Shown one piece after another: positions 1 to 11,415 of a DNA stretch of 64,000 bases (position 1 is its first letter; each line of letters begins with the position of its first letter). Source of the DNA: Theristus sp. LFF4_11 (Eukaryota > Nematoda > Chromadorea > Monhysterida > Xyalidae); the NCBI GenBank assembly GCA_030248135.1, contig JASANC010003464.1, positions 62,001-126,000 of the forward strand. Reading direction: 5' to 3'. The notes beneath the pieces were generated by a model. It made no database searches and was not told the origin of the DNA. It saw only the letters and a list, made by a program, of their open reading frames with translations. Both the position numbers and the translations under genes were made by a program.

Positions 1-414
1 GTTCGCTGTTCGCTTTGCACAATCACGATGTAGCGCCTAAACTGCGCTGGCAATTTGCTTGTTGTTCGCTTTGCACAATCACGATGTAGCGCGTAAACTG
101 CGCTTGCAAGTTGTTCGCTGTTCGCTTTGCACAATTACGATGTAGCGCCTAAACTGCGCTGGCAACTTGCTTGTTGTTCGTCTTGCACAATCACGATGTA
201 GCGCGTAAACTGCGCTTGCAAGTTGTTTGCTGTTCACATTGCACAATCACGATGTAGCGCGTAAATTGCGCTTGCAAGTTGTTTGTTGTTCGCTTTGCAC
301 AATCACGATGTAGCGCGTAAACTGCGCTTGCAATTTGCTTGTTGTTCGCTTTGCACAATCACGATGTAGCGCGTAAACTGCGCTTGCAAGTTGTTTGTTG
401 TTCACTTTGTTGGG
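1..414. repeat. 56-bp tandem satellite, about 7.4 copies
   Basis: The motif CACGATGTAGCGC, or a close variant, starts at 24, 80, 136, 192, 248, 304 and 360, so the period is exactly 56 bp with no indels. Copies differ only by substitutions, such as GCGCTGG versus GCGCTTG. The array runs off the left edge of the window. It ends abruptly at about 414, where G-rich unique sequence begins. No reading frame is maintained through it. Confidence 0.95.
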
Positions 415-1540
415 GGTGCACTATTGTAGAAAAATTTCTGGGGGGTGCACACCCCCCACCCCACCCATGATATTTTTTCGCTTAAATTTTGAAGGGAAAA
501 CGCTAAATTTTGCGGCAAAATTACAATGAAGAATGTCAAGTTATCATATATTCAGCTTATATTATGGACTTTATAGACAAAAAATCATGATTTTTAAACA
601 AAAGTTCATGATTTTTGGATGGTCCGAGAAAATTTTTGGGGTTGTCACTGTAACTTAAGGTCCATGTGAGGGGGGGGATGGGGTGTCAAGCAAATTTCGA
701 AAGGAGTGTGGATGGTCCAGTGTTCAGGTTTTAAGGTTTGGTGTCGCGTGACCCCACCCCCCACGCGGAGGTCTCGGGTGCTTTAGGGGGGGGTGTACGT
801 ACCCCCCCCCCACCCCCACGTCTTCGGTACTGAACCCGTGGGCCCTACTTTCAGACGTATGACTGTTTCATGCTCATGCAATATCATGTGAACGGTATCC
901 ATCATAAATATCTATCAAGCACATAAATACAACTTTCAGTCTCAGTGCACTGTACACGCCCACCACAGACGCTTTTAATCAAAAATTTCAAATTCAAATA
1001 ACAAAAATTCTTCAAAATTTTGAATTTCAAAAAAAACCCATACACAGGATTACCCAGCAGAACGAGGGCTTTCATTTGAGCCATCAATCAGCGCGCTGCG
1101 ATGAAGTTTGAGCGGACCCATATTTTGAAGGAGTACCGAAAAAAGGACGGACGGACAAACACGGCACAATGAGAAGATTAAGACAACACAGCCACAGTCA
1201 AAAGATCGCGTAGTGACCGCACGCTAAGTGAAAATGTCCGACTTTGTGTCCGATGTCCTACTCCTGTCCGCCGCGGTGTCCGGTCCCTGAACTCAAAGTT
1301 TCGGAAAAACGCTCGGGGCAAGACCCCGACGGCAGGGGTATAATTGCGGCCCTCTAAATGTGGCCTGAAAAGGCCTGAAGAGTTCCGGTCCGCTCATTAT
1401 ACTTTTGATACTTTTTTGTTGAATGAAAGTTGCGATATTTTTATTTGAAGCTTCATTTGATCAACGTTGCACAAAAAGCGTGCACGCATGCGCATCATTC
1501 TTTATTCGATGCGTATTTGAGTTGTTCTGTTGCGTTGCAA
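415..1540. other. AT-rich stretch with G/C homopolymer runs, no gene seen
   Basis: Between the satellite and its inverted copies lies low-complexity DNA with several runs of 6-10 G or C (440-460, 668-680, 785-815). No open frame longer than about 60 codons looks coding, and no structured RNA is recognisable. With its flanks it could be the interior of one mobile element. Confidence 0.5.
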
Positions 1541-1662
1541 CGAGACGCTACATAGTGATTGTGCACAGCGAACAACAAACAACTTGCAAGCGCACTTTAC
1601 GCGCTACATCGTGATTTTTTGTGCAAAGCGAACAACAAACAACTTGCCAGCGCAGTTTTCGC
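1541..1662. repeat. Two 56-bp satellite units in inverted orientation
   Basis: The reverse complement of the 1-414 unit appears twice. The CATAGTG/CATCGTG positions are 1551 and 1607, again 56 bp apart. The pair therefore faces the first array across about 1.1 kb. Confidence 0.85.
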
Positions 1663-2269
1663 ACACACTGCTTGCGTGCACTGTGACTGTGTGTGTGCGC
1701 GCATGTACAGTATGCATGCGGCATATTGACCAAAAACGCATGCGACAAGCCCTTTTGTTTTGTATCGTGTGACTCCTGGCGACGCTTTATGAAGCTGAAA
1801 TTTTACATGCATATACATTTTTTGTAGATCTTTCAGAATTACTTAGCAACTATACCCCACAAACGTTTCTAAAGTACCGAAAAACGTAAAAAACCACCAA
1901 CCTCTGCAGTTTTTTAAAAATACAGAGCATGAAAAAACGTTTTCAACCCATAGTATAGAAACAAAAAATGTGCGCGAGCACAAGGGGAATCGATTGGTGT
2001 TTGATTTTTGTTAATAGCTTCAAGCAGAAGCGAGCTAGAGCAGTTTTACTACAAGGGGGTCGAAAATTAGGTTTTCCTAATTTTGAAGCATAAAGAAGGC
2101 TTGGATTAGGATAAAAATATGATTTTCGAACTCAGGGCATCAAGGCGGTTCGATTGGTCTTAAATTTGACTGAATTTGAAAACTTTTTTGAAATTGTGCC
2201 TAAGGAGGGTCGGTATTGTGAAAAAGCCTATCTTAAATGGGTGTTTGAAAAACGATACCTTTTATTTCC

Positions 2270-2888
2270 CCATTCCTTTTCACTTTGCGAAAAGGCTTAG
2301 CTTATTTGTTAGGGATTAGGGTATATGTTAAGGGATAAAAACAGTGTTTTTAAATGGGTATTTTTTATTTAAACGTCTCTTTTTTATATTTATTATTCAT
2401 TTTTTATATTTTCACTCCAAAAAGGATTTGCTTAGAGCAGGGTGCACGGGTAAAAAACATAACAGCAAAATTATAAACTTCGGATTTTAATTTGTTTTCA
2501 ACACCCGGGTTTAATTAGAAAACTGTCAATTTCAAAAACAAAAATTCAAAATTGCAATTACAAATTACACTCAAAAACGATTTTATAAAACGTTACTTTT
2601 TGTCGCTTCAATTCAATTAACTTTAAAATCGCTTCACATATTTTTAACGGGGACAGCAATTGACCATTGGTGATTAAAAAAAAAGATTGTTTTCAATTTT
2701 AAAACGGAATGCAGTAAAGATTGTGTTCTTGATCAGAAGATTGTTTTTGATAATTTGAACGGGAACGACTAAAGCAGCTCAAAAACAAAATGCAATGCAT
2801 TTTTGGCACGGTTCAAAAAGCCAAAATTCACACAAAAATAATTGTATTTATTAGCTAACCGTGCCGTAGGCACGGGTCAATTGGCTAG
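2270..2888 (+). mobile_element. Helitron-type element, 3' part (5' end not found)
   Basis: The 3' end has Helitron architecture. A perfect hairpin, CCGTGCCGTAGGCACGG (2859-2875), is followed 9 nt later by the terminus CTAG (2885-2888). The sequence upstream is, in reverse complement, closely similar to the minus-strand element at 12,679-13,632, including a CAATGCATTTTT segment and GGGAACG/GGGACAG motifs. A 5' TC terminus was not located, so the left limit is approximate. No Rep/helicase frame is visible, so the copy is non-autonomous. The next element starts directly at 2889. Confidence 0.7.
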
Positions 2889-3239
2889 TCTATAATACTA
2901 AGATAGTTACTGTGTATGTAAGTCAGGTCAGGTCCGTTCCGCTACGTTGATTGGCTATTAAAATTTACAATTTTGAGCCCATTTTTCTATTTAAGTCATC
3001 ATCAGCTGAATACTCATACTCTATTTTCTAATGACAACGCAAAGTTCAAATCGTCATTCCACATGATGTTAGTCATCATGATGCCTTTTGCTCATGAGCG
3101 ACAACAAACTCCACATGACGTTAGTCATCATGATGCCTTTTGCTCATGAGCGACAACAAACCAGCGAGACAATCGTAAGAATTGCAAGGACTCCATTGTA
3201 GACGATGGAGTTTTTTTCACAAAAAACGAGTTTTTAAAA

Positions 3240-4330
3240 CAATCGCTTGCAAGTTGATCTGTCTTTTCGCAAGGTAGACTTTTTATAAAGCCGGTGTTTA
3301 CAACGAGTATTTAGAAAATCGTTGCTTTTTCCTTCATTTGTTTTTTATCATAGAAAATGCGTCACTTAGGATAGAAAAGCCACATAACAAAACAAAAGCG
3401 ACCGTTTTACACAATGGGTACTCAGAAACGTGTTGCTTTTTGTTGCACTCAATCAAAAAGAACTGGCTTAGGTTAGGGTAAGCGGGGAAAAGAAGTAAAC
3501 ATTCAAAACAAAAGCGGGAGCTTTAAGTGCTACGGGTGTTCAGTAAAATGTAGAAAATTGTTGCTTTTTCCTTCATTTGTTTTTTTTATCATAGGGGAAA
3601 ATGCATCACTTAGGATAGAAAAGCTACATAACAAAACAAAAGCGACCGTTTTACACAATGGGTACTCAGAAACGTGTTGCTTTTTGTTGCACTCGATCAA
3701 AAATAACTGGCTTAGGTTAGAGTAAGCGGGGAAAAGAAGTAAACATTCAAAACAAAAGCGGGAGCTTTGCTACGGATATTCAGTAAAATGTTGCTGTTTT
3801 GTCATTTCCATTCTATCAAAAATCCTTGGCTAAGGTTAGGGTTGAAAATAAGAGCAGTAAACATACCACACAAAAGTGGCTATTTTGCAGCGAATATTCA
3901 GAAAAGTTTTGCATTTTTCGTCATTTAAACTTTAAAAGGCTTGGCTTAGGTGAGCTTTGCTACGGGTATTCAGTAAAATGTTGCTGTTTTGTCATTTCCA
4001 TTCTATCAAAAATCCTTGGCTAAGGTTAGGGTTAAAGGTAAGAGTAGTAAACATACCACACAAAAGTGGCCGTTTTGCAGCGAATATTCAGAAATTTTTT
4101 GCATTTTTCGTCATTTAAACTTTAAAAACCTTAGCTTAGGTTAGAGTAAGCGGGAAAAAGAAGCAACTTATCAAAACGAAAGTTGGCGTTTCGCAACAAT
4201 TGTTCAGAAGTGTTGCCTTTTTGACATTTACACTCTAAAAGGCCTGGCTTAGGTTAGGGTAAGCGGGTAAAAAACCATTACCAAGTCAAAAGCGGGTGCT
4301 TTCCAATGGGTATTTAGAACAGTGTTGCCT
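3240..4330 (+). repeat. Tandem repeats with TTAGG-like motifs inside a Helitron
   Basis: Units of roughly 100-130 bp recur. Each contains a form of GGCTTAGGTTAGGGTAAGCG followed by a purine-rich spacer and an AACAAAAGCG block. The reverse complement of the same unit forms the arrays in the minus-strand elements at 7.1-8.2, 9.0-9.9 and 11.6-12.3 kb. The TTAGG content resembles telomeric DNA but is spaced by unrelated sequence. Confidence 0.8.
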
Positions 4331-4690
4331 ATTCAGAAATGACAGCTGCCTGAAGCAGATTGCTTTTCTTAAACCTGTATTTTAAACTGGAACAAAAACT
4401 TAAACCGGTATCAGTTAATTGTTGTTAACCAAACGACATTGTTTTTTTATAATTTTTTTAACAGGAATGGCGATTGAACAACATGTGACGACATTGAAAA
4501 GCTAACCAAACAAGATTAATTTTAAAACTTCAAGCGGGAATGGCTGTTAATTGATGCTGATCAAAGGAGATTGTTTTTTTTTTGATACTTTAAACGGGAA
4601 GGACAGTGGTTAGAAAAGAATGAAAGGACAAATAAGCGACATTGAAAAGCTAATAAATGCGAGAATTGATTTTGATACTTTAATAGGGAA

Positions 4691-6976
4691 CTAGCAAATT
4701 GACCCGTGCCTACGGCACGGTTAGCTGATAACTACAATTATTATTTTTGAGTGGATTTTCGCTTTTTGACCTATGCCCACGATCCGGACTAAAAATGCAT
4801 TGCATTTTGATTTTGAGCTGCTTCAACCGACTGTTGTTGATTTACCATAGAAATGAACGTTCATTTTTAAAGAACATCGTATCCGTCGATGCTTCTACTT
4901 TTTGAAAATCATAGCATTTCAGTTTTTTTAAAACAGTGTTTTTTTTTCAAGTATGTGATTTTGCTGAGTTTATTGCTGTCGATTCAATCGTAACCTGATT
5001 TAGTCACCGTATCACTTATTACTATGTGATTTGGTTAATGCTGTTTCAGCATCATTCAGAGCCACAGATACTATTTTTCAACTTGCCATCATTTTGATGA
5101 GAACCGCTGTTTTTTTAAATTCAGCGTAAATATTCTTTGATCTGCAAGCAACAGTAGCAACACAATCATAACTGCATTGCCATTCAAAATATGAAAAACA
5201 ATCTTTTTTAATTAGCAACAAACAACTGCCATTTAAAGTATCAAGATAAACTCTGATTTGTTACCTTCTTCAATATCGCTTAATTGTAGTTTCATTCTTT
5301 TTGTATTCCACTGTCATTCCCGTTTAAAGTATCAAAAATGTTCTTTGATCAGCGACAATTAACAGCCATTCCCTCAAAATATCAAAAATCAATCTTGTTT
5401 TGTTAGCTTTTCCATGTCGTCAAATGTCGTTCAACTACCATTCCTGATCAAAAAAATTTAAAAAAACGTCGTTTGATCTGGAATAATCAACCGATACCGG
5501 TTTAAAATATTAAAAAAACTAAAAGCAATCTGTTTTAGTCAGCTGCATTTCGCTTTCATTTCTGTTCAGTATAACAAAAACAATCTTGTATTATGATCAG
5601 CAAAAACTATCATGTTCAAAATCTTTTTGAAATCCCGTTCAAAATCAGCAGCAATCTTTCAATCTTTTTAGTCAGTTTCATTTCACTGTCATGACCGTTA
5701 AAAGTATAATAAAATAATCTTTGATCAGCAACACTCAAATGCTATTCCCGTACTTTTTAGTCAGTTTCATTTCACTGTCATGACCGGTAAAAGTATAATA
5801 AAATAATCTTTGATCAGCAACACTCAAATGCTATTCCCGTTCAAAATATTAAAAAAATCATTCCCGTTTAAGGTATCAAAAAACAATCTTTTGATGATGA
5901 GCGAAAATTATTAGTCATTCACGGTCAAAGCATCAAAATCAATCTTTGCTATTCCTGTTCAAAAAAAAATTAAAAAACATGTCGTTTGATCAGCAACAAT
6001 CAGCTTAAAAAAAATTGAAAGCAACCTGGTTCAGTCAGCTGCATTTCGCTGTCATTTCTGTTCAGTATAATAAAAACAATCTTGTATGATCAGCAACAGC
6101 TATCCCGTTCAAAAAGCAATTTTTAAGCTTCTTAGTGAGTTGCATTTTACTGTTATGACGGTTAAAAGTATGATAAAACAATTTTTGATCAGCAACACCC
6201 AACTGCTTCGTTTAAAATTCCCGTCCAATATATTTAAAAAAAACCTCTTCTGATTAGAATCATTCAACTGTTACTCTCGTTAAAAAATTGATCGATTTTA
6301 TGTGGACCGTTCCACTGCTTCGCCGTCGATCATGGCCACATCTTTGTTGATGCTGCAATCTATATCTTGTGGAACTACAGTCTATTTTTTTGTTCAGAAA
6401 CAATCAATTACTTTTGGTAAGCTTTTGTAATTCGATTGAAGTTCTATATTTTCGTGTAAAGGAGGCGGCGTAATGTTGAATGATGTGTGGAAAAGCCGCA
6501 CAGCTGATAAGATGTGTCGCGCCCGAACGTAGTTCGAATACTATATAAAATAAAATTATTTAGTAAGGAAAGATTCTGATTAGCTTTTTCCTCAATTTTT
6601 TTTGCACGAATCTGCCGATAGAATACGTTAAGTTTTGATGATTTCAAATTGCCGCACAGCCATAAAATTTTTCCTCTATCTTTGCGTGCAAACGCATATT
6701 GATTGGGGCCCGTTTAATAAGAAAGATAATAGATGGCAAACAGCAGCAACAGCCAAATCAAAGTGGTCGATTGTTTTCATTGCATAAGAATGATGATGAT
6801 TAGGACTTTTACAGAACATAGAGAGTAAAAAATTCTCTTAAATAAAAAATGGAGTGCAGCTAGAGATGATGATAGATATATGGCAAATTCAGAATAGCTT
6901 GGCGCCAATTCAAATCGACAAAAATTGACACGCTAAGACACACAGACACACGGTCTTCCTGTTTTAGTATTATAGA
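4691..6976 (-). mobile_element. Helitron-type element, first of three head-to-tail copies
   Basis: On the minus strand it begins TCTATAATACTAAAAC (ending at 6976). Its 3' end carries the hairpin CCGTGCCGTAGGCACGG and CTAG at 4691-4694. The flanking base after CTAG on that strand is T, as expected for insertion between A and T. The element is 2,286 bp long with no Rep/helicase frame. Its 5' half includes a 300-bp segment (6440-6740) also found at 30.88-31.15 kb, where it lies inside a different inverted-repeat element. Confidence 0.75.
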
Positions 6977-8877
6977 CTAGCCAATGGACCCGAGCTTAAT
7001 CAATGCCAAGCTTTTTGGTGAAGTGGCATTGAATTAAAAAGAAAAAACAGCAGCGTTTACTGAATAACCAATCTGAAGAAAATTTACCTTCTGCTGCCGT
7101 AAAGCCGCCTACAATACAATATTTTTTAATGTATTTAAATAAATAAAAAATTCGAAGTTTATGATTTTGCTATTTTTACCCGTTCACCGTAACCTAAGGC
7201 AAGCCTTTTTGTAGGTGAAGTAAAATTGAATAAAAAATGTAAAAATTAACGTTTTTTCAATCACCCGATTTAAAAAGCTAATGCTTCTTTTACCCGTTTA
7301 CCGTAACATAAGCGAAGCCTTTTCTGTAAAGTGAAAATTCGAAGTTTATGATTTTGCTATTTTTACCCTTTCACCCTAACCTAAGTCAAGCCTTTTTGTT
7401 AGTGAAGTAAAGCTGAATAAAAAGTATAAAAATGTACGTTTTTTCAATTACCCGTTTTAAAAAGCTAATGTTTCAATTACCCGTTTATCCTAACATAAGC
7501 GAAGCCTTTTTTGTAAAGTGAAAATGCGAAGTTTATGATTTTGCTATTTTTACCCGTTCACCCCAACCTAAGTCAAGCCTTTTTGTAAGTGAAGTAAGAT
7601 TGAATAAAAAGTATAAAAATTAACGTTTTTTCAATTACCCGTTTTAAAGAGCTAAAGCTTCTTTTACCCGTTTACCCTGACATAAGCGAAGCCTTTTTTG
7701 TAAAGTGAAAATGCGAAGTTTATGATTTTGCTATTTTTACCCGTTCACCCTAACCTAAGTCAAGCCTTTTTGTAAGTGAAGTAAGATCGATTTTACCCGT
7801 TTACCTAAGCCAAGCCTTTTTTGTAAAGTGAAAATGCTAAGTTTATGCTTTTGCTATTTTTACCCGTTCACCCTAACCTAAGTCAAGCCTTTTTGTATGT
7901 GAAGCAAGATTGAATGAAAAATATAAAAATTAACGTTTTTTCATAAAAAATACCCGTTTTAAAAAGCTACTGCTTCTTTTACCCGTTTACTAAGCCAAAC
8001 CTTTTTTGCACAGTAAAAATGCGAAGTTTATGATTTTGCTATTTTTACCCGTTCATCTTAACCTAAGTCAAGCCTTTTTGTATGTGAAGTAAGATTGAAT
8101 AAAAACATAAAAATTAACGTTTTTTTCAATTACCCGTTTTAAAAAGCTAATGCTTCTTTTACCCGTTTACCTAAGCCAACCTTTTTGCAAAGTGAAAATG
8201 AATAGAAGAAACAAAAAAGTGACGTTTATAATTTCGTTTTGCAGTCATTGCCTCTTTTTACCCGTTTACCCCAACATGACCCAAACATTTTGCAAAGTGA
8301 AAATGAATGGTAAATACCATTTCGACCCATTTAAAAAAATTTTCAGAGACGGTTTTTTTACATCTTTCGCAGTCGCTCGTCAAGTTTTGAGCAGCAACAA
8401 TTGCCAGTTGCCCATCGTGCGTTACGTTGAAATTATCGCTCATAACCATGGAGTATCAATTTGAAAATGAAACATGGAGTATCAATTTCAATGAAATTTA
8501 CTTGTTTTGAATCCAAAGTGCAACTTGCAATGCCGATGTCGATGCGCGTTTTGCAACCCGATGTTTAAAAACAAAAAAGTTCAAACTTTTTTCACAGACG
8601 GTTTTGTTACATCTTTCCCAGTCGATCATCAAGTTTTGATCAGCCACGCTTCCATTTGCATATGCTGCGCTGAACTGTCTCTGTTGACCAAAGAGTATCA
8701 TGATGACTTCAGCTATATGAAGAGAGACGTTTTGAAAAAACAATCTCAACTGGCATTAATAAAAACAGGTTAAGGAAATTGAGATGAAGTTTTCTTAAAT
8801 AGCAAAAATGAGCGCCAATTCAAATTTCATGAAAATGACAGGGACAGACAGACAAATTGCATTTTTAGTATAATAGA
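6977..8877 (-). mobile_element. Helitron-type element, second of three head-to-tail copies
   Basis: It is bounded by CTAG (6977-6980) and the reverse complement of TCTATTATACTAAAAA (ending at 8877). It abuts both neighbours with no spacer. The 3' terminal sequence is GCTCGGGTCCATTGGCTAG, a subfamily variant without the perfect GGCACGG hairpin. Most of the 1,901 bp is a tandem array of about 185 bp per unit with a half-unit substructure. Confidence 0.75.
7160..8210 (-). repeat. About 185-bp tandem array within the second Helitron
   Basis: The block ACCCGTTCACCCTAACCTAA recurs near 7363, 7552, 7739, 7863 and 8046. It alternates with ACCCGTTTACCCTAACATAA, so each repeat is a diverged dimer. One unit, near 7800, is shortened by about 60 bp. 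It is the reverse complement of the array at 3.2-4.3 kb. Confidence 0.8.
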
Positions 8878-10276
8878 CTAGCCAATTGACCCGAGCGTAT
8901 GTGGCTTAATCAATGCCAAGCCTTTTTTGGTGAAGTAGCATTGAATTAAAAAGAAAAAAACAGTAACGTTTACTGAATAACCAATCTGAAGAAAATTTAC
9001 TTTGTGCTGCCGTGAAGCCGCCTACAATACAATATTTTAAATGTATTTAAATGAATAAAAAATGCGAAGTTTATGAGTTTGTTATTTTTACCCATTTACC
9101 CTAACCTAAGGCAAGCCTTTTTGTATGTGAAGTAAGATTGAATAAAAAACATAAAAATTAACGTTTTTTAATTACCCGTTTAAAAAAGCTAATGCTTCAT
9201 TTAGCCGTTTACCTTAGCCAAGCCTTTTTTGTAAAGTGAAAATGCGAAGTTTATGATTTTGCTATTTTTACCCGTTCACCCTGACCGTCAAGCCTTTTTG
9301 TAAGTTAAGTAAGATTGAATAAAAAATTTAAAAATTAACGTTTTATTCAATTACCCGTTTTAAAAAGCTTATGCTTCTTTTGCCCGTTTACCCTAACATA
9401 AGCCAAGCATCTTTTGTAATGTGAAAATGCGAAGTTTATGATTTTGCAATTTTTACCCGTTCACCGTAACCTAAGTCAAGCCTTTTTGTAAATGAAGTAA
9501 AATTGAATAAAAAATATAAAAATTAACGTTTTTTTTCAATTACCCGTTTTAATAAGATAATGCTTCTTTTACCCGTTCACCCTAACCTAAGTCAAGCCTT
9601 TTTGCAAATGAAGTAAAATTGAATAAAAAATATAAAAATTAACGTTTTTTTTCAATTACCCGTTTTAAAAAGCTAATGCTTCTTTAACCCGTTTACCCTA
9701 ACGTAAGCCAAGCCTTTTTGTAAGTGAAGTAAAATTGAATAAAAATATAAAAATTAACGGTTTTTTTAATTACCCGTTTTAAAAAGCTAATGCTTTTTTA
9801 CCCGTTTACCTAAGCCAAGCCTTTTTTGTAAAGTGAAAATGAATAGAAGAAACAAAAAAGTGACGTTTTTAAGTTTCGTTTTGCAGTCATTGCTTCTTTT
9901 TACCCGTTTACCCTAACATAACCCAAGCCTTTTGCAAAGTGAAAATGAATGGTAAATACCATTGCGACCCAATTGAAGATATCTTACTTTTTTCAAAGAC
10001 GGTTTTGTCACATCTTTCGCAGTCGCTCGTCAAGTTTTGAGCAGCAACAATTGCTATTTGTCAACCGTAGGCATAACCGTAGAGTATCAACTTGAAAAGA
10101 GTATCATGATGACTTTCAGCTATGAAGAGCGGCGTTTTGATTAAACAATTTGAAGTGATATTAAAAATAGATAAAGATTGAGATTGAGATTGAGATGAAG
10201 CTTTCTTAAATAGCAAAAATGGGCGCCAATTCAAAAGTGTGACGGACAGACAAATTGTAAATTTAGTAGTAATAGA
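8878..10276 (-). mobile_element. Helitron-type element, third of three head-to-tail copies
   Basis: It starts on the minus strand with TCTATTACTACTAAATTT (ending at 10,276), preceded by A. Its 3' CTAG is at 8878-8881, directly against the second copy. The outer flanks of the whole trio (A at 4690, T at 10,277 on the plus strand) are the expected A/T target. The element is 1,399 bp, with the same tandem unit inside and no protein frame. Confidence 0.7.
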
Positions 10277-10439
10277 TGGCAGATGTTTGTTGCTGATTAA
10301 AAAGGTTGCGGATTTTGAGTCCGCGTCGTGGGCAAGGTCAAAAGGGGAAAACCAACTCAAAAATAATAGTTGTATTTATCAGCTAACCGTGCCGTAGGCA
10401 CGGGTCAATTTGCTAGTTTCAACAATGTCACTGCATTCA

Positions 10440-10595
10440 GCCACTGAATTCGCTAGGTATGTGTTTCAAACAGGTTTCTAATAAACCCCCATGGGGGTTT
10501 ATGTTTGGGGGGATTATTTGGAAACTTGTCGAGGGGTGGGGGGTTATTTTGGGGGGGTTAATTTTGGGGGGGGGTTTAATAGAGATAATACGGTA
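10440..10595 (-). repeat. Partial copy of a G/C-run inverted-repeat element
   Basis: The reverse complement matches 57,876-58,035 for about 155 bp. The shared sequence includes the terminal ACCGTATTA, several runs of C, CCTCGACAAGTTTCCAAAT and the CCCCATGGGG palindrome. Only one terminus is present, so this is a truncated or solo-end copy. Confidence 0.75.
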
Positions 10596-11036
10596 TATTT
10601 GAAGCACGCCCACACCGATCCTGGAAACCCGAAGGTACCAAACTCCGGTGGGTTTGGGGAACGGACGGCTTACCAGTCTCAGTCTCTAAGCCCCACTCTG
10701 TCCTGGGGGCACCGTGTATCTCTTAACATGAAACCGTGTGTAAATATTTCGTATTATTTTGTTATTATAGCAAAAATGATTGGCGCAAAGCTGGCAACGC
10801 TGCGGCTGTTTGCCATTTGGTGCTGCGTGGATGCGTCGGTCGTGACTGATCTCTGGCTGTTCGGTCAAACGCCAGCTGGTGACGCTCCAGTGAGTTAGCA
10901 GACACCGACTCGCAATCCAAACGGGCAATTTGTAGGATATGGGCATTTCTACGAACACGAAATACAAGTGGTACGCAAAGCTGTTGCGCCTGGTGGCTAG
11001 AAAGCGCTCTCACCAAGTTAAGGCCCATTCATGCAC
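10596..11036. other. Unassigned sequence, no gene seen
   Basis: Open frames on both strands reach about 90-135 codons, but none has recognisable motifs or exon-like boundaries. They overlap one another in antisense, as expected of chance frames in GC-richer DNA. Confidence 0.4.
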
Positions 11037-11385
11037 ACAAATTTTTACGGCACGTCACGTCACGTCACGTCACGTCACGTCACGTCTTCATTCATGATGC
11101 ACAAAACAGCCATCCGGCACGTCACGTCAAGCTTTAGATCACGCGCTCGTTCATACCTGCGCACGTCGACGTGCGTCGACGGACGGCAAAAAAGGTGGTA
11201 TGAATGAAGACGTGACGTGACGTGCCGTGCCGGATGGTTTTAGATTCTTTGCTCGTTCATACCTGCGCACGTCGACGTGCGTCTACGGACGGCAAAAAAG
11301 GGAGGTATGAATGAAGACGTGACGTGACGTGCCGTGCCGGATAATTTTAGAAACTGACCTAAAAAGCCGTACGTCAACATGTGCA
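11037..11385 (+). repeat. Left arm of a palindromic CACGTC/GACGTG element
   Basis: Runs of CACGT, the near-palindrome GCACGTCGACGTGC and the motif GGTATGAATGAAGACGTGAC occur here. A unit of about 104-118 bp is duplicated (from about 11,146 and 11,250). The segment 11,250-11,385 is the reverse complement of 14,336-14,470, so the two regions face each other as arms. Arms are made of shorter hairpins, so single-stranded DNA here would fold strongly. Confidence 0.8.
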
Positions 11386-11415
11386 AAATTCAATAATTGA
11401 TTGATTAAATTAGTA

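Larger units (their letters stand above)
2889..10416 (+). mobile_element. Helitron-type element, split by a nested minus-strand array
   Basis: It begins TCTATAATACTAAGATAG at 2889, immediately after the CTAG of the upstream copy. It ends with the hairpin GTGCCGTAGGCAC and CTAG at 10,413-10,416, followed by T. The interior is interrupted at 4690/10,277 by three minus-strand Helitrons. Joining the flanks (GGGAA to TGGCAG) restores the internal motif GGGAATGGC seen elsewhere in this family, which supports the nesting. Without the insert the element is about 1.94 kb. It carries tandem repeats and no transposase frame. Confidence 0.7.

Noticed and set aside
1..414. CRISPR-like array
   Set aside because: The whole 56-bp unit repeats, with no unique spacers, in a eukaryotic context.
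8150..8773. Open frames of 80-104 codons in the Helitrons as transposon proteins
   Set aside because: They overlap in antisense, recur with stops in the sister copies and show no Rep or helicase motif.
3240..9900. Interstitial telomere from the many TTAGG/CCTAA motifs
   Set aside because: The motifs are single or double TTAGG words separated by 80-100 bp of other conserved sequence and lie inside bounded Helitrons, so they are part of the element's tandem unit.
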